Assembly (NCBI GenBank): GCA_021234155.1
Contig: JAJEKV010000125.1
Location: 1,972,775-2,036,774 of the forward strand
Origin: Isoetes taiwanensis
Taxonomy: Eukaryota > Streptophyta > Lycopodiopsida > Isoetales > Isoetaceae
Reading direction: 5' to 3'
Length of the DNA: 64,000 nucleotides
In this document: piece by piece, positions 31,440 to 43,859 of the stretch
Layout of the letters: the number at the start of each line of letters is the position of its first letter
How positions within the stretch are numbered: position 1 is the stretch's first letter
Program-made: the position numbers and the translations under genes
Notes under the pieces: model-generated
Databases searched by the model: none
Told to the model about the DNA's origin: nothing
What the model saw: the letters and a program-made list of their open reading frames with translations, nothing else

Positions 31440-33707
31440 GCGACCAAAACCAATTAAACATGAGGTACAAGCTCCCCCTTGCATTTCTAAATTTTTTTTA
31501 AGGGACCAAACTAAGAACTTCGGTTTTGCGGGGAGTTACTTTTGCAAGAACACCCATTGAGTTTGCAAAGAATCTGGAAACTTTCGATGGAGGGAAAGAA
31601 TCCAAGAAGTATCAAATGGGCGGATGTTCCAAGTGCTGATTTTTTTGCGTGTCAGGGAAAAACCTATGCCCAAAACCGGCAAGATACACATCAAGTTAAT
31701 CAAGCCCTGGGGTTCAAGACAAACACTCTCTCGATTTGATAGAGAGAGTTTATCGAAACCGCTTCAAATAATGAATTGAGAACCCTTTTGCAAGGGCTTT
31801 TGCACTGGTCACATACCGCAAAGGCATTGCGAGAATCAACGACGAAGTTTAAGGTTAATTGGGCAAGTCTTGCAGCAGATGCTTACGAGATTGGCCAAGC
31901 TCGGTGAACAAAGAACATGTGAATGCTTTCGAGAAGAACACCACTGCACCTTTGCTGAATCACATCAGGTCACTTTCCCATATGTATGAGGGGCCAAAGA
32001 AGAAGGAATTGGTGCGTAAACAGCCGACATTGTTGAGAATGGAAGGTTCCATCGGCAACTCCAATGCAAACTTCAAGGATCTAGAAGGCGAGATAAAGGA
32101 GAAGAGGCGGATGTGGATGGATTTGCAGTACTTTCGGTCCTCATGAGGAAGATGGAATACAAGAGTTGCAAAGGGATGAGCAAGCTCTCCAAGCTTTTCT
32201 AGACAAGCGGATGTCGAAGGTGAACACTTGGGTTTGCGGCAACTAAAGAAAGAAATTTCTATTCTCAATTCTGATATTGAAAATTATGAAACTAACATGA
32301 AGTTCTGGCATGCCAAGTGCAAGCATGTGGCTCACTTGCATCAAAATGAGAAATCCAAGAAGAATCTCCCAAAACTGGGAATGGGAACTTATAATTTCCC
32401 AATGTCCAAGGGGCAACCACATGTGAGGGTGTGGCCTTCTGTTTCGAGGAGGAATATGAATTGCATGTTAAGCTTAATTCATGTGGTCATATTTACCATG
32501 TAATATGTTTCAGTGTTGTGCTGGAAGGCATGCATTGCATTGCATTTGGCTGTGATGTTGAGGTTCCTCCAAGTATTCTTGATGAACTTGGTTTCAAGGA
32601 AATCAAGCCACCGTGTCGGATGAAGAAGAATCAAGTGAAGAAAGCAGAAACGGAAGAAGTAGAAAAAACCAGCGGAAGGAAAAAAACCGGCAGAAGAAGT
32701 AGAAAAACCAGCAAAGACTGAAAAAAAAGCGGAAGGAGGTGACACCCAAGAAGAGATTCGGAGAGAAGAAACTAGCTCGAGCACCTCTATGTATAATGAT
32801 CCATCAAGTTCAGATTTTCAGCCTGTCGAGTGGCAAAGAAAAAGAATAACAAGGAGTGCCACTAAGTCCGGTGGTCAAAAACCCATAGATCTAGGTACTT
32901 ATTCAGTATTTTCTCAAGTTAGTTAAAGCTTGCTTGAAGTTTGTTTATTCCTTGCAGATCCAATTGATGTGGACAAGGTTAGTCCAATGAAGTTTTCTCA
33001 CTTAGCTCGTGAAGATAGTCCTCAGATAGGCAGTAAAGCAGCAGGTAAAAAAATTAACAATTACAGGTATTTGAGTACAATTACTTAAGATTTTTTTTGC
33101 TGCAGACATTACCAGTGATGGTGTTGTAGATGAACTTGTCCAGCACTATTTTGCAGTGCATGATTTGTCTCCAAAAATGAAAGGTAAGCAACATTTCAAC
33201 ATATGTATCATTTACTCATGTGCATTTGACTCACATCAGCTTTGTAAATGCAGAAAAAATTTCAAAAGTGGTTGGACAGGATGGTGCTGTGGAAACTGAT
33301 GCTTCAAAGGAGGGCTTATCTGAAATGCACACTCCAGTTAAAAAAGGTAAGCACTTTTTCAGCACATGTGTTCAATAGTTTTATTTTAGACTGACCTAAC
33401 TTGTATTATGCAGATCCTCCAGTTCCAGTTGCAGTTGTTCAGCAAATGCCAATTACCTTGAGCACTTGTAAGTGTTATCTTGCAAATTTGGTTTGCACAA
33501 ATAAATTTCGTAACATTGACTTGTTTTGTTTTGCGGGTCGAGAGTTGAGCACGCAGTGGTGATCTCACCAAAGACGTGAGATATTCTCTCCGGCCAGAGG
33601 AAAATCTTTGGGTGTCTCCACAAAGCCAGCACAGACCCCATGGAAGATGATGTTACCATGGAGAAGTGGTTGGAGAAGAAGATGCATAAGAAGTTGCATT
33701 TTTGTAA
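31440..33707 (+). pseudogene. Element F ORF1 (copy 1): zinc-finger protein without HAD domain
   Basis: N-terminal segments EFAKNLETFDGG, IKWADVPSADF, DLIERVYRNRF and KVNWASLAADAY parallel ORF1 of A and E. A coiled coil (LKKEISILNSDIENYETNMK) precedes a finger at 32415-32550 (in copy 2 CEGCGLRFREEYELHVKLNS, then CGHIYHVIC), then EVPPSILDELGFKE. The rest is acidic, then basic and Ser/Thr-rich (KRITRSATKSGG), spread over short exons with clear GT-AG introns between 32.9 and 33.5 kb, ending MEKWLEKKMHKKL. No FCP1-like domain is present. The last acceptor reads TTGCGGG here but TTGCAGG in copy 2. Frame breaks are frequent in this copy. Confidence 0.65.
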
Positions 33708-33849
33708 TCCTCATGTTGGCAATCTTGCTTTAATCTCCATGTTGACAATCTTTGCTTTTTATGTTGACAAATCGCTTTTCTTGCACCAATTTTTCCCTTA
33801 GGTGCGGTAAGTTTTGAAAATATTTTGTGTAACACTTATATGAAATGAT

Positions 33850-34190
33850 GAGTTTCTCTTGAATCAAATGATATGTTTGCTTGATATTTTGCACTTTTTG
33901 TTATGAATATCTTATGTATGAAAGTTAGAAGTATAATTCATACAAATTTCAATGCAAACACACTTCAAATTCATTTTCAATTCACACACAATTCAAAGAC
34001 ATTTCCAATTCAATTGACAATCAAATTCAATTCAAACTAAATTCAAACACAATTCCAATTCATTACAATGAATTGGTTAGAATTTCATTACAAATCAATG
34101 ACCATACAATACAATGGTTAAAATTTCAATACAATGGTTTGTAACAATGGTTACAATCATAGAATGGTATACAATGTACAATTTAAAAGA
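33850..34190. repeat. ATTCAA-rich low-complexity spacer between F ORF1 and ORF2
   Basis: Repeated TTCAATTCA, AAATTCAAAC and CAATTCCAATTC motifs. It lies in the tail-to-tail gap and is repeated at 58965-59280. Confidence 0.7.
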
Positions 34191-34192
34191 AT

Positions 34193-37191
34193 TAGGTTGT
34201 TCTCTTCTTTTCCCGAGTTTCTTGTTCTTTTTGTTAAATTCACTCACTTGATGCGGGTTCATCCGAGTTTTGAGCTATCAATGCCTTTGTTTTGTGGCAA
34301 AGTTGTCCAATATTTGGTTATGTGTATCTTTGGCGGAGATCAAAGCGATTTACCACTAATCTTGGTCAACTCAAAACAAACAGAAGTAACCAAATGACTA
34401 TAAACATTACACTCTGGTTCATTTACCAGTAACTCATATCTGCTGCCCCCTAAGAACTTGTAGAATAAACCAGTGACAACTACCTCATTTCTGGCAAACT
34501 TTTGGCCCCATGGATCTTTGAATGCCTTCTCCACCACATGTTTCACCTTTGTGCACTTCAGCACATAGAAGTCCACATTCTCCTTGTTGTGCAGCTCTGC
34601 AACTCTGAGAAAAATTATCTCCAAGCTGCAAGAATATCGGACTTCCATTGAGGATCACCTTCAAAAGCAGGGGCCATCCACAACATCTTCCACATAATCG
34701 GCTTTTTGGTCTTAGCTCGAGTATTGCCATGTGCCTATTCTACCTTTGTTAGGGCACTTGGCATGTTTGCCTAACCAACAATTATGTGGAGAAACAAAGC
34801 GTAATCCATATGAGCAACTTGTGTAGGATCGTAGCTTGAATTGGCGATGGAATGGAACTTGCTTGAACCGAAAAGTGTAGCACAATCATACCTTTTCGAC
34901 CTATCAACCTCGTCTACTCCAATTTCCCAGAAAAACCTGTTTAGGAAAGAAACCAGTATTTCAACACACAATAACATTCAAAAGCGGTTTTCAAAGACAC
35001 ACTAACGGTTAAAAGCGTTATTTCAGCATACACGAACTGTCTTTGCCCTCGATTGTGGAGTTGTCCCGAAATGCTTGACGGAAAAAACTCTTGCATCATG
35101 TGCATTTCTGAGTGGTACTGATCCTCTTTTCAACATCTCATGTGTAAGAGCTCGTTTAATGGCAGCTCCAGCACCATCATGTTCACCTGTTCTATTATTA
35201 GTCAGAAAAAAAAAAAAAAACAAATTAAAACTATAAATCCATTGACAAAGAATGTAGTTACCTTTGCCATGATAGGAGGCAAAGTAATTCCAATTTATTG
35301 GAATGCCATTGGTATGGTAGTTCCTACCAAGGAAATAAAAGTTCCTTGCTCCTTTGGTGAGATGAGCAACCATCGGATCACATGATGTAATGCGGTTATA
35401 CTTTTTTGCCGCCTGTTTTCGAGGAAATACATGATGCTTGTTCAAACAATCTTTGCACAAACAAGGTATCATGGTCCCTGTCATCTGATATGTAGAAATG
35501 AGTCTCTTTTATAATTCTTCTCTCATTTTCATCCAAACTTGGATCATCGACAATGTTGCATATGCGTATGTAATATGCACTAAAATTGTGCATTGATCAC
35601 TCTTCGGTGTAGACTCGTATCTCTTCTTTGAATCTTAAAAGTATAATTCTCGGCAAAATCTATGAGCCAGAAACTATGGTGTCCTTTGGAAATGTTGCCA
35701 AACACTCCTGAATTGTTTGGCCTGCCATCTTCCTTCATAATTATGTGGTATAAACTCTTTTAAGACACTCTTGGCTTCTGGATAATCTCTACGGCGGTTT
35801 GTGCATTTGTAAACCGGTTTGGTAAGCGGGTTTAGTGCATCGAGCCTGAGTTCTCAATGGGTTCAAGTACACGCAATGGTAATGACAGATCAATGTGATA
35901 TAACTTGGGATAAAATAAAGCTGAATTCTAACCTTGTCATAGGTCTTCCATTCAATGTTGTGTCTGGAATGTATTTCAATTCATTTAGGCGGGTTGGTAA
36001 CTTAGCGGGTCCACAATTCTTGCACTTGAGAGTCAAGCATGGTCATGTGCATGCCATTCCTCTGTTTCATCATCCCTTGGACAAACCCGGTGATCTCCAA
36101 AGCTCAGCGGTAGAAGAGTATGTACATTTATTTGCCATGCAAGTTGGCCCGGGGCCACAAACCACACAAGTGCACTTGCGGACTAGCTCCATGTAATTTC
36201 TCATCATGCCTAACCTTATTTATTGCTTGCCTAATGAAATATGTTTTCATGTGATACACACCTGACAAGTTTCTCTATCCCTAACCTTCCTTACATATGG
36301 TGGTTTTAGAGCATGAAACATCGAAAAAGACAAGTCAAACTTGGGATATTTGATGAAAACGTTTATAGAAAGTAACACGCAAGTGCAAATTCACAAGTTA
36401 TAAAAAGAATTTAAAAGGCCAACAAAAATCAATATATAGAAACACTTACTTGAGTTTCCTCTAGAAAATGCAAGGGATGCATTATGTTCACTCCTTTGCC
36501 TAGTCGATCTTCACCACATGTTTTTGCAAGGTGATACTCACGGTGTTATTCCTCCAAAAGTCAACCACAAGTTTCCTCGATCATAAGAAAGCTTGTCACC
36601 GAGTGCTTTTCTTGAACATTGACCATGGTCCTTCCCCATGTTCAGTGACAAGTCTTCTCTTAAAGACATGAGACAATTCTTCTATTGGGGTTTAGTTGCT
36701 TTGCAAAGACCCTTCTATTTGTGTCGGCATTGTGAGGAGTAAGCCATGGCAACATTTCTTGCTCTCCATGCATCGTATCCTTTGCATATTTGTGGGCTGC
36801 AAATGAATCCTTCAAGTTGTCCACTATAGCTTTCATTGTTTTGAATTCTTTGGTGGTTTGAACACCTAGACCGAGGCAACCATTTGGCTGCACCCCTTAG
36901 AATATCTTCCCTATCTTTTTTCACTAGCATTCCTACAAATATTATTAACAAGTTTGCCAATATTCTTTGACAATCTTTTTTTTTTTTTTTTTTTTTTTGT
37001 GCTGAAATCACCATTCAAATTTTGGCTTGTTCATCATTTTTGACCTCCCTTTCTCTCTGTCTTTGTCTTTCTTTTCTTCTTTGTTCAGCTCTCTTCTTCC
37101 TAAAAAGAACACCTAGCTAACAAAAGTTAATTTGTAAAGGATTCATAAAAAACAACTGGAGATACAACTTGACATACCTTCAATATCCATT
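34193..37191 (-). pseudogene. Element F ORF2: DDE-type transposase candidate (copy 1)
   Basis: Same gene as 59285-62298, which is far more readable. This copy retains the C-terminal NVDFYVLKCTKVKHVVEKAF and PWGQKFARNEVVVTGLFYKF blocks, FYFLGRNYHTNGIPINWNYF, HGKG, RRIIKETHFYISDDRDHDT and NRRVFAKQLNPNRR. Many differences from copy 2 are at CAG/CTG. The first exon (MDIEG) is at 37179-37191. A poly-T run at 36977-36998 is in an intron. Confidence 0.7.
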
Positions 37192-37198
37192 GGAGCTT

Positions 37199-39608
37199 GT
37201 GTCTCATTTCTCTGCTACAAAAGAGGATAACCCCAAGAATGAAGCAGACATGGCCAAATTCGAAGCCCTTTGTCAAAATTATGTAGAAGAAACCAGAAGG
37301 GCCATTCTCGTTGAAGCAGATTCTGCAAATGCCGTCAAAGAGGTTGCAGAAGAAGTAGAAGCCAAATCTGGCTTTGAAGGGGTCGGCCCTTTGCAAATTG
37401 CAATTGATGGCCTGGAGAATACCCTAGAAGACCAAATTGAGGTCGATTCATTGCTGCTTCAGATGGAGCTAAGTAGAGCCCTCAATCGAGAAACCTTCAA
37501 AAGAATCAATTAATGTAGAAGGAGCCGTAATGGAAGGGGCCGTTATGGCGGAGAAAAGAATTAAAGAGCAAATCTGCCTATGGCGGTCGGAATTGCAGCA
37601 CAGGTCAATTTTGTTGGGCTCTCAAAGAACCCACGCTCTTTCGGAGCACAGAATATACAGTTCCCTGGACCTGGAACTTATGTGACATTTGCATTGCAGA
37701 ATGTCCCTGGACCTCCCAATATGCAATCCTTTGCAGGGCCTCCGGCACAATCATTAATGATGTCAGAGATGCTCATGCGCAAGACCGTGGTGCTCAGCTA
37801 TCTGATGTTAGTAATGAAAATACTCGGCGAATCTTCTAGACATCACGCGGGCTGATCTTGATGGAGATATCCGGGGTCCTTTCTTTGCCGTTGATGATGA
37901 GGTAGGAGATGGTGGCGGCCATGCACCTACTAAGGAGCAATTGCAGCAATTCAGTGGAGATGGTGGCAAGCCGGTTGGAGATGGCCAGAAGGATGTCATT
38001 GCCCTGCCAGTACCCGCCAGTGAGAAGGATGCCCTTGGAAATTTGGGGCCAAATTTGGAGTCTAAGATCAGGAATAGGGCATTGACCAACGCTCTTGGTA
38101 ACTTTGGCATCAAAGACGCCTACCGGTGCTCTTCTTAAGTTCGGGTTATGAACTGGAAAGCGTCATTGAGCGGGGAAAAGATATGCGCATAATGGTGGCT
38201 TGGGAAGATTAGCATCATGTTTTCTTGACTCTATGGCCACTCGAACACAATGCGATAGGGTCAAGAAACAAGATCCAGGGCCATTCATTGAAGTGGCCCA
38301 TATTTTGCAGATGGGAACCAGTCTGTACTCCTTTGATGCAGAAACCGAAATGCTCCAACACATAATCAAGCCTGATGTTGTAAATTTAATGATGCAAATG
38401 AATTTGAGGTTCGAAGGAGATTGCACAGTCGAGTATAAGGCAGAGGATGGTGTTCTGCCAATGGCGCAAAACAATTCTGCCTATGAAGTCTTCAAGGAAG
38501 AAGAGCTTGTAGAAGAAGCCAAAATAATCGATGGAAATGGGGCCCCAAGACTTGAGGCTGGGACGTTATCTTTGCTAGAGTCAAACTTGGGAGCGGTTAA
38601 GCCACAGGGCGAAAAATCAGTGCAAATGCTACATATTCCAGAAGCTAGAGATGTTGCATATGACCCACGAATTTTTGAGACATTTGAACATCTGGACATT
38701 CAAGCATATGCCAAGGCAAATCCTTACCCAAGAAGATATAGAAATCTCTGACAAGGTCGTTGTAAATAAGCCCAAGAATCAGGCCACTAGCTCTAGCTCA
38801 AAACAAATACCTTCTATACAAGTGGCAGGAGAAGAAAATATCAAGGCTGATGGTACGGTGCATAGAATTGGGGCAGAAAATTCAAAAGAGGTCCGAATTT
38901 ACAAATTGGAAGGTGATTCAGGATGTCCAGCTTATAGGCGTACCCAAATTGGGTACTAAATTTCAGATGTCAGAGGGATGGAATGGAGATATTGCTGGGG
39001 CTTACCTTAAAGAACAGCTCATTGAAGATAGCAAAGAAGGATATTCTTTGCCCAACTAGATAGGAAAATTTCGTGAAGAAGAATGGATTTCCAAGAAGGG
39101 AGGGCCCAAAACTCAGAATGTAGATCATGATAAAGATGCAGAAACCAATTTCAAAGGTACTCATTTGAGTTCTAATGGCATTATCTTTAGCTGGCTAAGG
39201 GAGGGAATGATGGATATAAGTAGCCTAAAGAGCGCTACCAGAATAGAAATGCTTAAGAATGTGAAAGAAGAGATGACTGATTTAGCATGTCGAAGAAGAG
39301 AGGGCGGATCTTTGGGATATGTGTTACAAATTTGCGGATGATCCGGACATGATGCAATCAATCTTGGGAGCCCGATAATATGAATTTGATGTTCACGAAG
39401 TTGTAAATGTTTTTGATAAAATTACGCAAAATTTGGCGGAGAATTTGAAAGGAGAAATTCATACATGAAGAGAAAACTTCACGATACATATTCCAAGAAC
39501 AAGAACATTAGGAAAAATATTAGAAAATCTGAAAACGCATGAGGAGATGGCTAACTTATCAACTGGCCATGATGATTTTGGTTTATTCGGAGGTGTAGGT
39601 TTGAGGGA
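37199..39608 (+). pseudogene. R internal ORF, 3' part (unknown protein, copy 1)
   Basis: Starts in phase with SHFSATKEDNPKNEADMAKF (same as 9943 on) and continues RSFGAQNIQFPGPGTYVTFA, DAHAQDRGAQLSDVSNENT, KPVGDGQKDVIALPVPASEK, GNLGPNLESKIRNRALTNAL, DPGPFIEVAHILQMGTSLYS, VVNLMMQMNLRFEGDCTVEY, EEELVEEAKIIDGNGAPRLE, then SEGWNGDIAGAYLKEQLIED and IFSWLREGMMDISSLKSATR up to the purine tract. Roughly 800 codons across both parts. I recognise no domain: no zinc knuckle, protease, integrase or polymerase. A diverged capsid or a captured host ORF is possible. Frameshifts are several, partly at CAG/CTG sites. Confidence 0.6.
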
Positions 39609-39611
39609 GGG
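39601..39611 (+). other. Polypurine tract of R
   Basis: TTGAGGGAGGG directly precedes the 3' LTR and fits the plus-strand primer site. Confidence 0.8.
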
Positions 39612-39813
39612 TGTTGAATATTTGCAACCCTCCACCTCATCATATAGGCTACATCATCATATGACATGGCAATCGACATAAGGAGTCGTGTCCATTCATG
39701 TAAATTCGCATGTCTTTATATATCAAGCTAGCTGTGGAGCTTGTCCCACCAATTTTTCCTTTGTTCAATACTATATTGCATTGTAGTTATCTCGATCATT
39801 CCTAAACTTCACA
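39612..39813 (+). repeat. 3' LTR of retrotransposon R
   Basis: TGTTGAATATTTGCAACC to CTAAACTTCACA, 202 bp, matching 9513-9717 with about a dozen differences. TTATT follows. Confidence 0.9.
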
Positions 39814-39818
39814 TTATT

Positions 39819-40651
39819 GCATTTGTTTTCTTTTTGCTTATAAAGCGTTGGGCTGACTCAAGGGCCAACTCAAGGCAAGAATCATCATCATGAATATGGT
39901 TGCGAGGTCATGGCTATGGCTTGCGCCTTCATGTAACCATCTATCTTTGAAAAGTCAAATGCTCCTAAGGTGGAGGTAAGAATCAAAGGGTCATAATGAA
40001 GAATTTTGTGAAGAAAAAAATCCTAAAGCAAATGTATAGGCGTTCCGGGTCCAAAATGGCATTTGCTGCTGCAAAAAGTCATGGTGGAGGCAAACAACAA
40101 AATCTTAAAAAAAGACAAGCTCTCTTCTTCAAGTTTCATAATGAAGAATTTTGCCCCTGGTAATCCGGTAAGTAACAGTCACGGGCGGAATGCCTTGTCA
40201 ATTTATATGGATAGAATGGTGACCCACGTGGCATAATATCATTGGATCGAACACAAGAATGACAATTATAATCGGTTATGTTACTTACTTAGGCAGGGCA
40301 TCCTTTGCGTGAGATCTTACGTCCCATCTATGTACACTACCTTGATACATCTTCATATCTATTAGAAATCGTTTAAAAAGCATAAGTAAAAAGGCATTTA
40401 ACATGGGTTTTTGCTCTACACAAATTTCATCGTACATATTTGAACCCTTGCTCACTAAAATGTTGCATTATGTGTTGGATGTTATGTATAGAAGAATTTT
40501 GGGCAAGGTATTATTAATATGTAGTTCTATAATATAGCTTGTTTTTTTAAGCCTAAAAGATATACTTACTAATTGGTGGCAAAGAGCTTGAAAAATATTT
40601 ATTTATAACCTTGCATTAATAGGCAATGTTGAAACGATGGTTCTAAGTACG
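39819..40651. other. Gene-free spacer
   Basis: No coding region or repeat family is recognised in this AT-rich stretch between R and the next element. Confidence 0.5.
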
Positions 40652-40669
40652 CCCGATTTGGGTTGGCCT

Positions 40670-40915
40670 CCCACGGAAACCCTTCCGGGTTTTAATGGAA
40701 ACCCTTAGGGCTTTCCATGGAAACCGCCGGGTTTTAATGGAAACCCTTAGGGTTTTAATGGAAACCCTTCCGGTTTTCAATAAAACCGGAAGGGTTTCCA
40801 TGGAAACCCTTTTCGGTTTTCGAATTTGAAAACCGGAAGGGTTTCCACTAAAACCGGAAGGGTTTCCATATTAAGCGGAAGGGTTTCCATTAAAACCGGA
40901 AGGGTTTCCAAAAAT
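40670..40915. repeat. Array of GGAAACCCTTCCGG units, left end of G
   Basis: Units of GGAAACCCTT(CC/AG)GGTTTTAAT run forward up to about 40780, then as AAAACCGGAAGGGTTTCCAT, making the array self-complementary (foldback-capable). Confidence 0.85.
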
Positions 40916-40999
40916 TTTTTTCAAAATATTTACCGTGAGCCTTTATGGCTCACGCCTTTCTCGGACGCCTTGGGCATTAAAGGCGGACGCGTTTTACGA

Positions 41000-42460
41000 A
41001 GCTTTTTCATCTTAGAAGCTTTTTCATCTTTCACTTTTCAACCCGAATCCTCTTCTTTTCATCTTTGGCGGGAATTTTTTGCGGCGGTTGGAGTTTGGAG
41101 CGTTTTTGTGCTTTCACTGAGTTTATTTTTTGTTTTTAAGTTTCGATCCTGGTAAAGAATCGGTTGATCGGAACTTGTTTCTATAGATCCCAAAATGGTA
41201 TTGCGGATGCTCTGTTTTTGTATTATGCTTGGATTTTGCATGGCAAAGCTTGTTCGAGCGTCCCTAAATTTTGTCATTATCTGGCGGCCCTTTGCATCAC
41301 CGTTTCTATCAAAAATGCCTCTGGAATGGGGCTATCATAGATTGAGAATTTTTCTAGCATAAAGCAAAAATTTCTGATTTATTCTACTTGCATCTATATC
41401 CCATCGATCCGAGCCATCGGATCGCCATTCTGGGAAGGGACGAGCGCCTATATTAGACCATTTTCATTTTGGCTCGGTTATCGGCGTCTTCTCACAGCAG
41501 CTCTTCTTCTCCTCTCGTGGCTTCCCTCCCTTCCCGCCCTGCTGACGGTGGCGCATGAGTCTTTTTCATTTGTATTTTTTGTTGTTCATGCCTCTTTGTT
41601 GTTCTCCACCTGTGAGTGTTGCTATTCTTATGTTTCTGTTCCATCGCCCTGCTATTCTTATGTTTCTGTTCCATTGCCCTCTTGTTGTGTTGTTCTCCAC
41701 CTGCAGGTGATGCTATTTATTTCCACCTCGAGGGTGATGCATATTTTTACATAATGGTTCTCCACCCGCTGGGTGATGCTTTATGCTGTTTATTTCCACC
41801 TCGAGGGTGATGCATGTTTTTACATAATGGTTCTCCACCTGCTGGGTGATGCTTTTTCCACCCTATGGGTGATGCTATCTTTTTCTGTTATGTTCTTTTT
41901 TCCTCTGTTTTCATTTTCGGACCTTCTTGGTGCAGCTTGTGCTGTTTGTTTTCTCTGACCATTTACGGGTTGTTGTTTTTTTGGGAGTTTTTGGTATTGC
42001 TTGCGGGGATTCGCCGTTTTCCGCCATCTGGCGGGGGTTACTGCTCTATTTCGTTCGCCATCACCCCTCTCCGCCGGTTCTCCATAGACACATTGAGGGG
42101 GAGGTTTTCGCCGATTTCTTTGGGGTCGTGCTCTATTTTGCGTTAAGCCATCAACTTCGTTTCTCTCCGTTCTCCGGGCAACACATTCAAGGTTGTTGGC
42201 GACCATTTCTCATTAGGGTTTTCCTCGAAAACCCGAAAAGCGAGGGTTTTTTATCCAGATGAAAGTTGTCGCCATTACCCTTTTATTTTGCCTTGGCAAA
42301 TTTCTTTTTAGGGGTAGTCAGATATTGTTCCTATGAATTCGGCTATCCCCTCTCTCTCCTAGTTTTCCACACATTGTATCTTCTTTGCTGCTATGATGAA
42401 TGACAAGCCTATCTCCAGATGGGCTTGTCACTCATCACGATAGATACATGCATTTTTATG
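41000..42460. other. Element G interior, T-rich, no supported gene
   Basis: Open frames here translate to hydrophobic, Phe/Leu/Ser/Cys-rich runs caused by T-rich composition. They have no recognisable domain and no codon constraint that I can see. Confidence 0.5.
41690..41880. repeat. Tandem CCACC..GGGTGATGCT units
   Basis: CCACCTGCTGGGTGATGCT-like units, each a small palindrome (CCACC/GGGTG), recur five or six times. Two more lie at 44166-44210. Confidence 0.75.
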
Positions 42461-42461
42461 T

Positions 42462-43270
42462 GTTCTTTTCTTCTATTGGTTCTTTATGGGCTTTTAGGTT
42501 GGTGGACCCGATATCTACGCCCACTTTTTTCATCACGTGGTGGCTTACTCAATTTTATCTAGATACATGAATGTGGGTATTTTCCATTTCTATGGGGGGA
42601 TTGGTTATTTATCATGAATCGACTCTTTTGAATTTGTGTACATATGTCCACGATAGAAACAATGTAGAGCCAATGTAGAGACAATGTAGAGATAATGTCG
42701 ATATCCCTTAGTGATCTTATGACCCTCGTTGCTAGGGAGACTCACCGAGTCCCTATTTGGCACCTTGTCGTTTGGGGTTGTGTTCTTGCAATTGTTCTTT
42801 TAGGTTTCGGTTTTTCGGCCTTAGTATTACCGTCATTTGTATTTGTGCTATTTAGCTTTTTACGGATTGTTCTTTTCTTCTATTGGTTCTTTATGGGCTT
42901 TAGGTTGGTGGATGGAAGATATCTACGCCACTTTTTCATCCGTGGTGGCTTACTCAATTTTATCTAGATACATGAATGTGGGTATTTTCCATTTCTATGG
43001 GGGATTGGTTATTTATCATCATGAATCGACTCTTTTGAAATTTGTGTACATATGTCCGATAGAAACAATGTAGAGCCAATGTAGAGATAATGTCGATATC
43101 CCTTAGTGATCTTATGACCCTCGTTGCTAGGGGACTCACAGAGTCCTATTGGCACTTTGTCGTTTGGCGTTGTGTTCTTGCAATTGTTCTTTTCGGTTTT
43201 CGGTTTTTTTGGCCTTAGTATTACCGTCATTTGTATTTGTGCTATTTAGCTTTTCTGGATACGTCGCATG
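42462..43270 (+). repeat. 404-bp tandem duplication
   Basis: The segment from TTCTTTTCTTCTATTGGTTC to GTGCTATTTAGCTTTT occurs twice in direct orientation with a period of about 404 bp (starts near 42462 and 42866), including TAATGTCGATATCCCTTAGT in each. Confidence 0.85.
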
Positions 43271-43800
43271 TTGCGTTTGGCACTTCCTTATACTCATTCA
43301 ACCTTTCACCTTCTTCTCTTTGCCATGTTTTTTTGCACTTTGTCATGTTTTTGCATTTGCAAGCTCTTTTGCACCATATTTATCCTTTGACGTCTATTCA
43401 CCTCATGAATTCCACTCTCACCTTAGCACTCTTGATATTCATCTTCCTTTATCTGGTTTATGGTTTGACCTCTTTTAAGTCCTATTTGGCACCTTGTCGT
43501 TTGGCGTTGTGTTTTTGCCATTGTTCTTTTCAGTTTTTGGTTTTCTGGCCTTAGTATTACACGACATTTGTATTTGTGCTATTTAGTTTTTTTGGCTACG
43601 CCGCATGTTGCGTTTGGCACTTCCTTATACTCATTCAACCTTTCACGTTCTTCTCTTTGCCATGTTTTTTGCACTTTGTCATGTTTTTGCATTTGCGAGC
43701 TCTTTTGCACCATATTTATCCTTTGAAGCCTATTCACCTCATTGGTTTAAACTTCATGTCGTATTTTCATATTGTATATTCTTTCCTTGATTTTTTAGTT
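43140..43800 (+). repeat. About 340-bp tandem duplication
   Basis: CGCATGTTGCGTTTGGCACT through CACCATATTTATCCTTTGA occurs at about 43265-43390 and 43606-43725, with the preceding GTCGTTTGGCGTTGTGTT segment also doubled. It overlaps the 404-bp repeat. Confidence 0.82.
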
Positions 43801-43859
43801 ATGAGGAGCTTCGTCTATTATTTTGCCCTGCTCACTCGATCATTTTAGGTATCCCTTTA

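Larger units (their letters stand above)
31167..37198. mobile_element. DNA element F, main body (copy 1)
   Basis: Follows the E right end. Holds ORF1 (plus) and ORF2 (minus) facing each other, as in element A. The ORF2 first exon (MDIEG before a GTATGT donor at about 37179-37191) is followed within 10 bp by R sequence at 37199, so the right terminal repeat of F is missing. The left terminus is probably 10433-10527. The same truncated join is present in copy 2 (62306). Confidence 0.65.
29046..38896. repeat. Large direct duplication, copy 1
   Basis: Matches 54191-64000 in order and orientation (offset about 25.1 kb), covering part of E ORF2, E right terminus, element F and the R internal ORF. 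The match begins abruptly in the codon after YEKHW of the transposase and runs to the window end, so the true length is unknown. Confidence 0.93.
9513..39813 (+). mobile_element. LTR retrotransposon R, expanded by nested insertions
   Basis: Seen: 5' LTR at 9513-9717 and 3' LTR at 39612-39813, both starting TGTTGAATAT and ending AAACTTCACA, flanked by TTATT on both sides (9508-9512, 39814-39818). The PBS is at 9718 and a purine tract (TTGAGGGAGGG) at 39601-39611. The LTRs differ at roughly a dozen positions plus small gaps. The internal region encodes a protein I do not recognise; no protease, integrase or reverse transcriptase is visible, so it is non-autonomous (LARD/TR-like). It is interrupted at 10432 by element F. 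Oddly, the right part restarts at 37199 with sequence already present at 9943-10432, so the present form is not one simple insertion. Confidence 0.82.
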
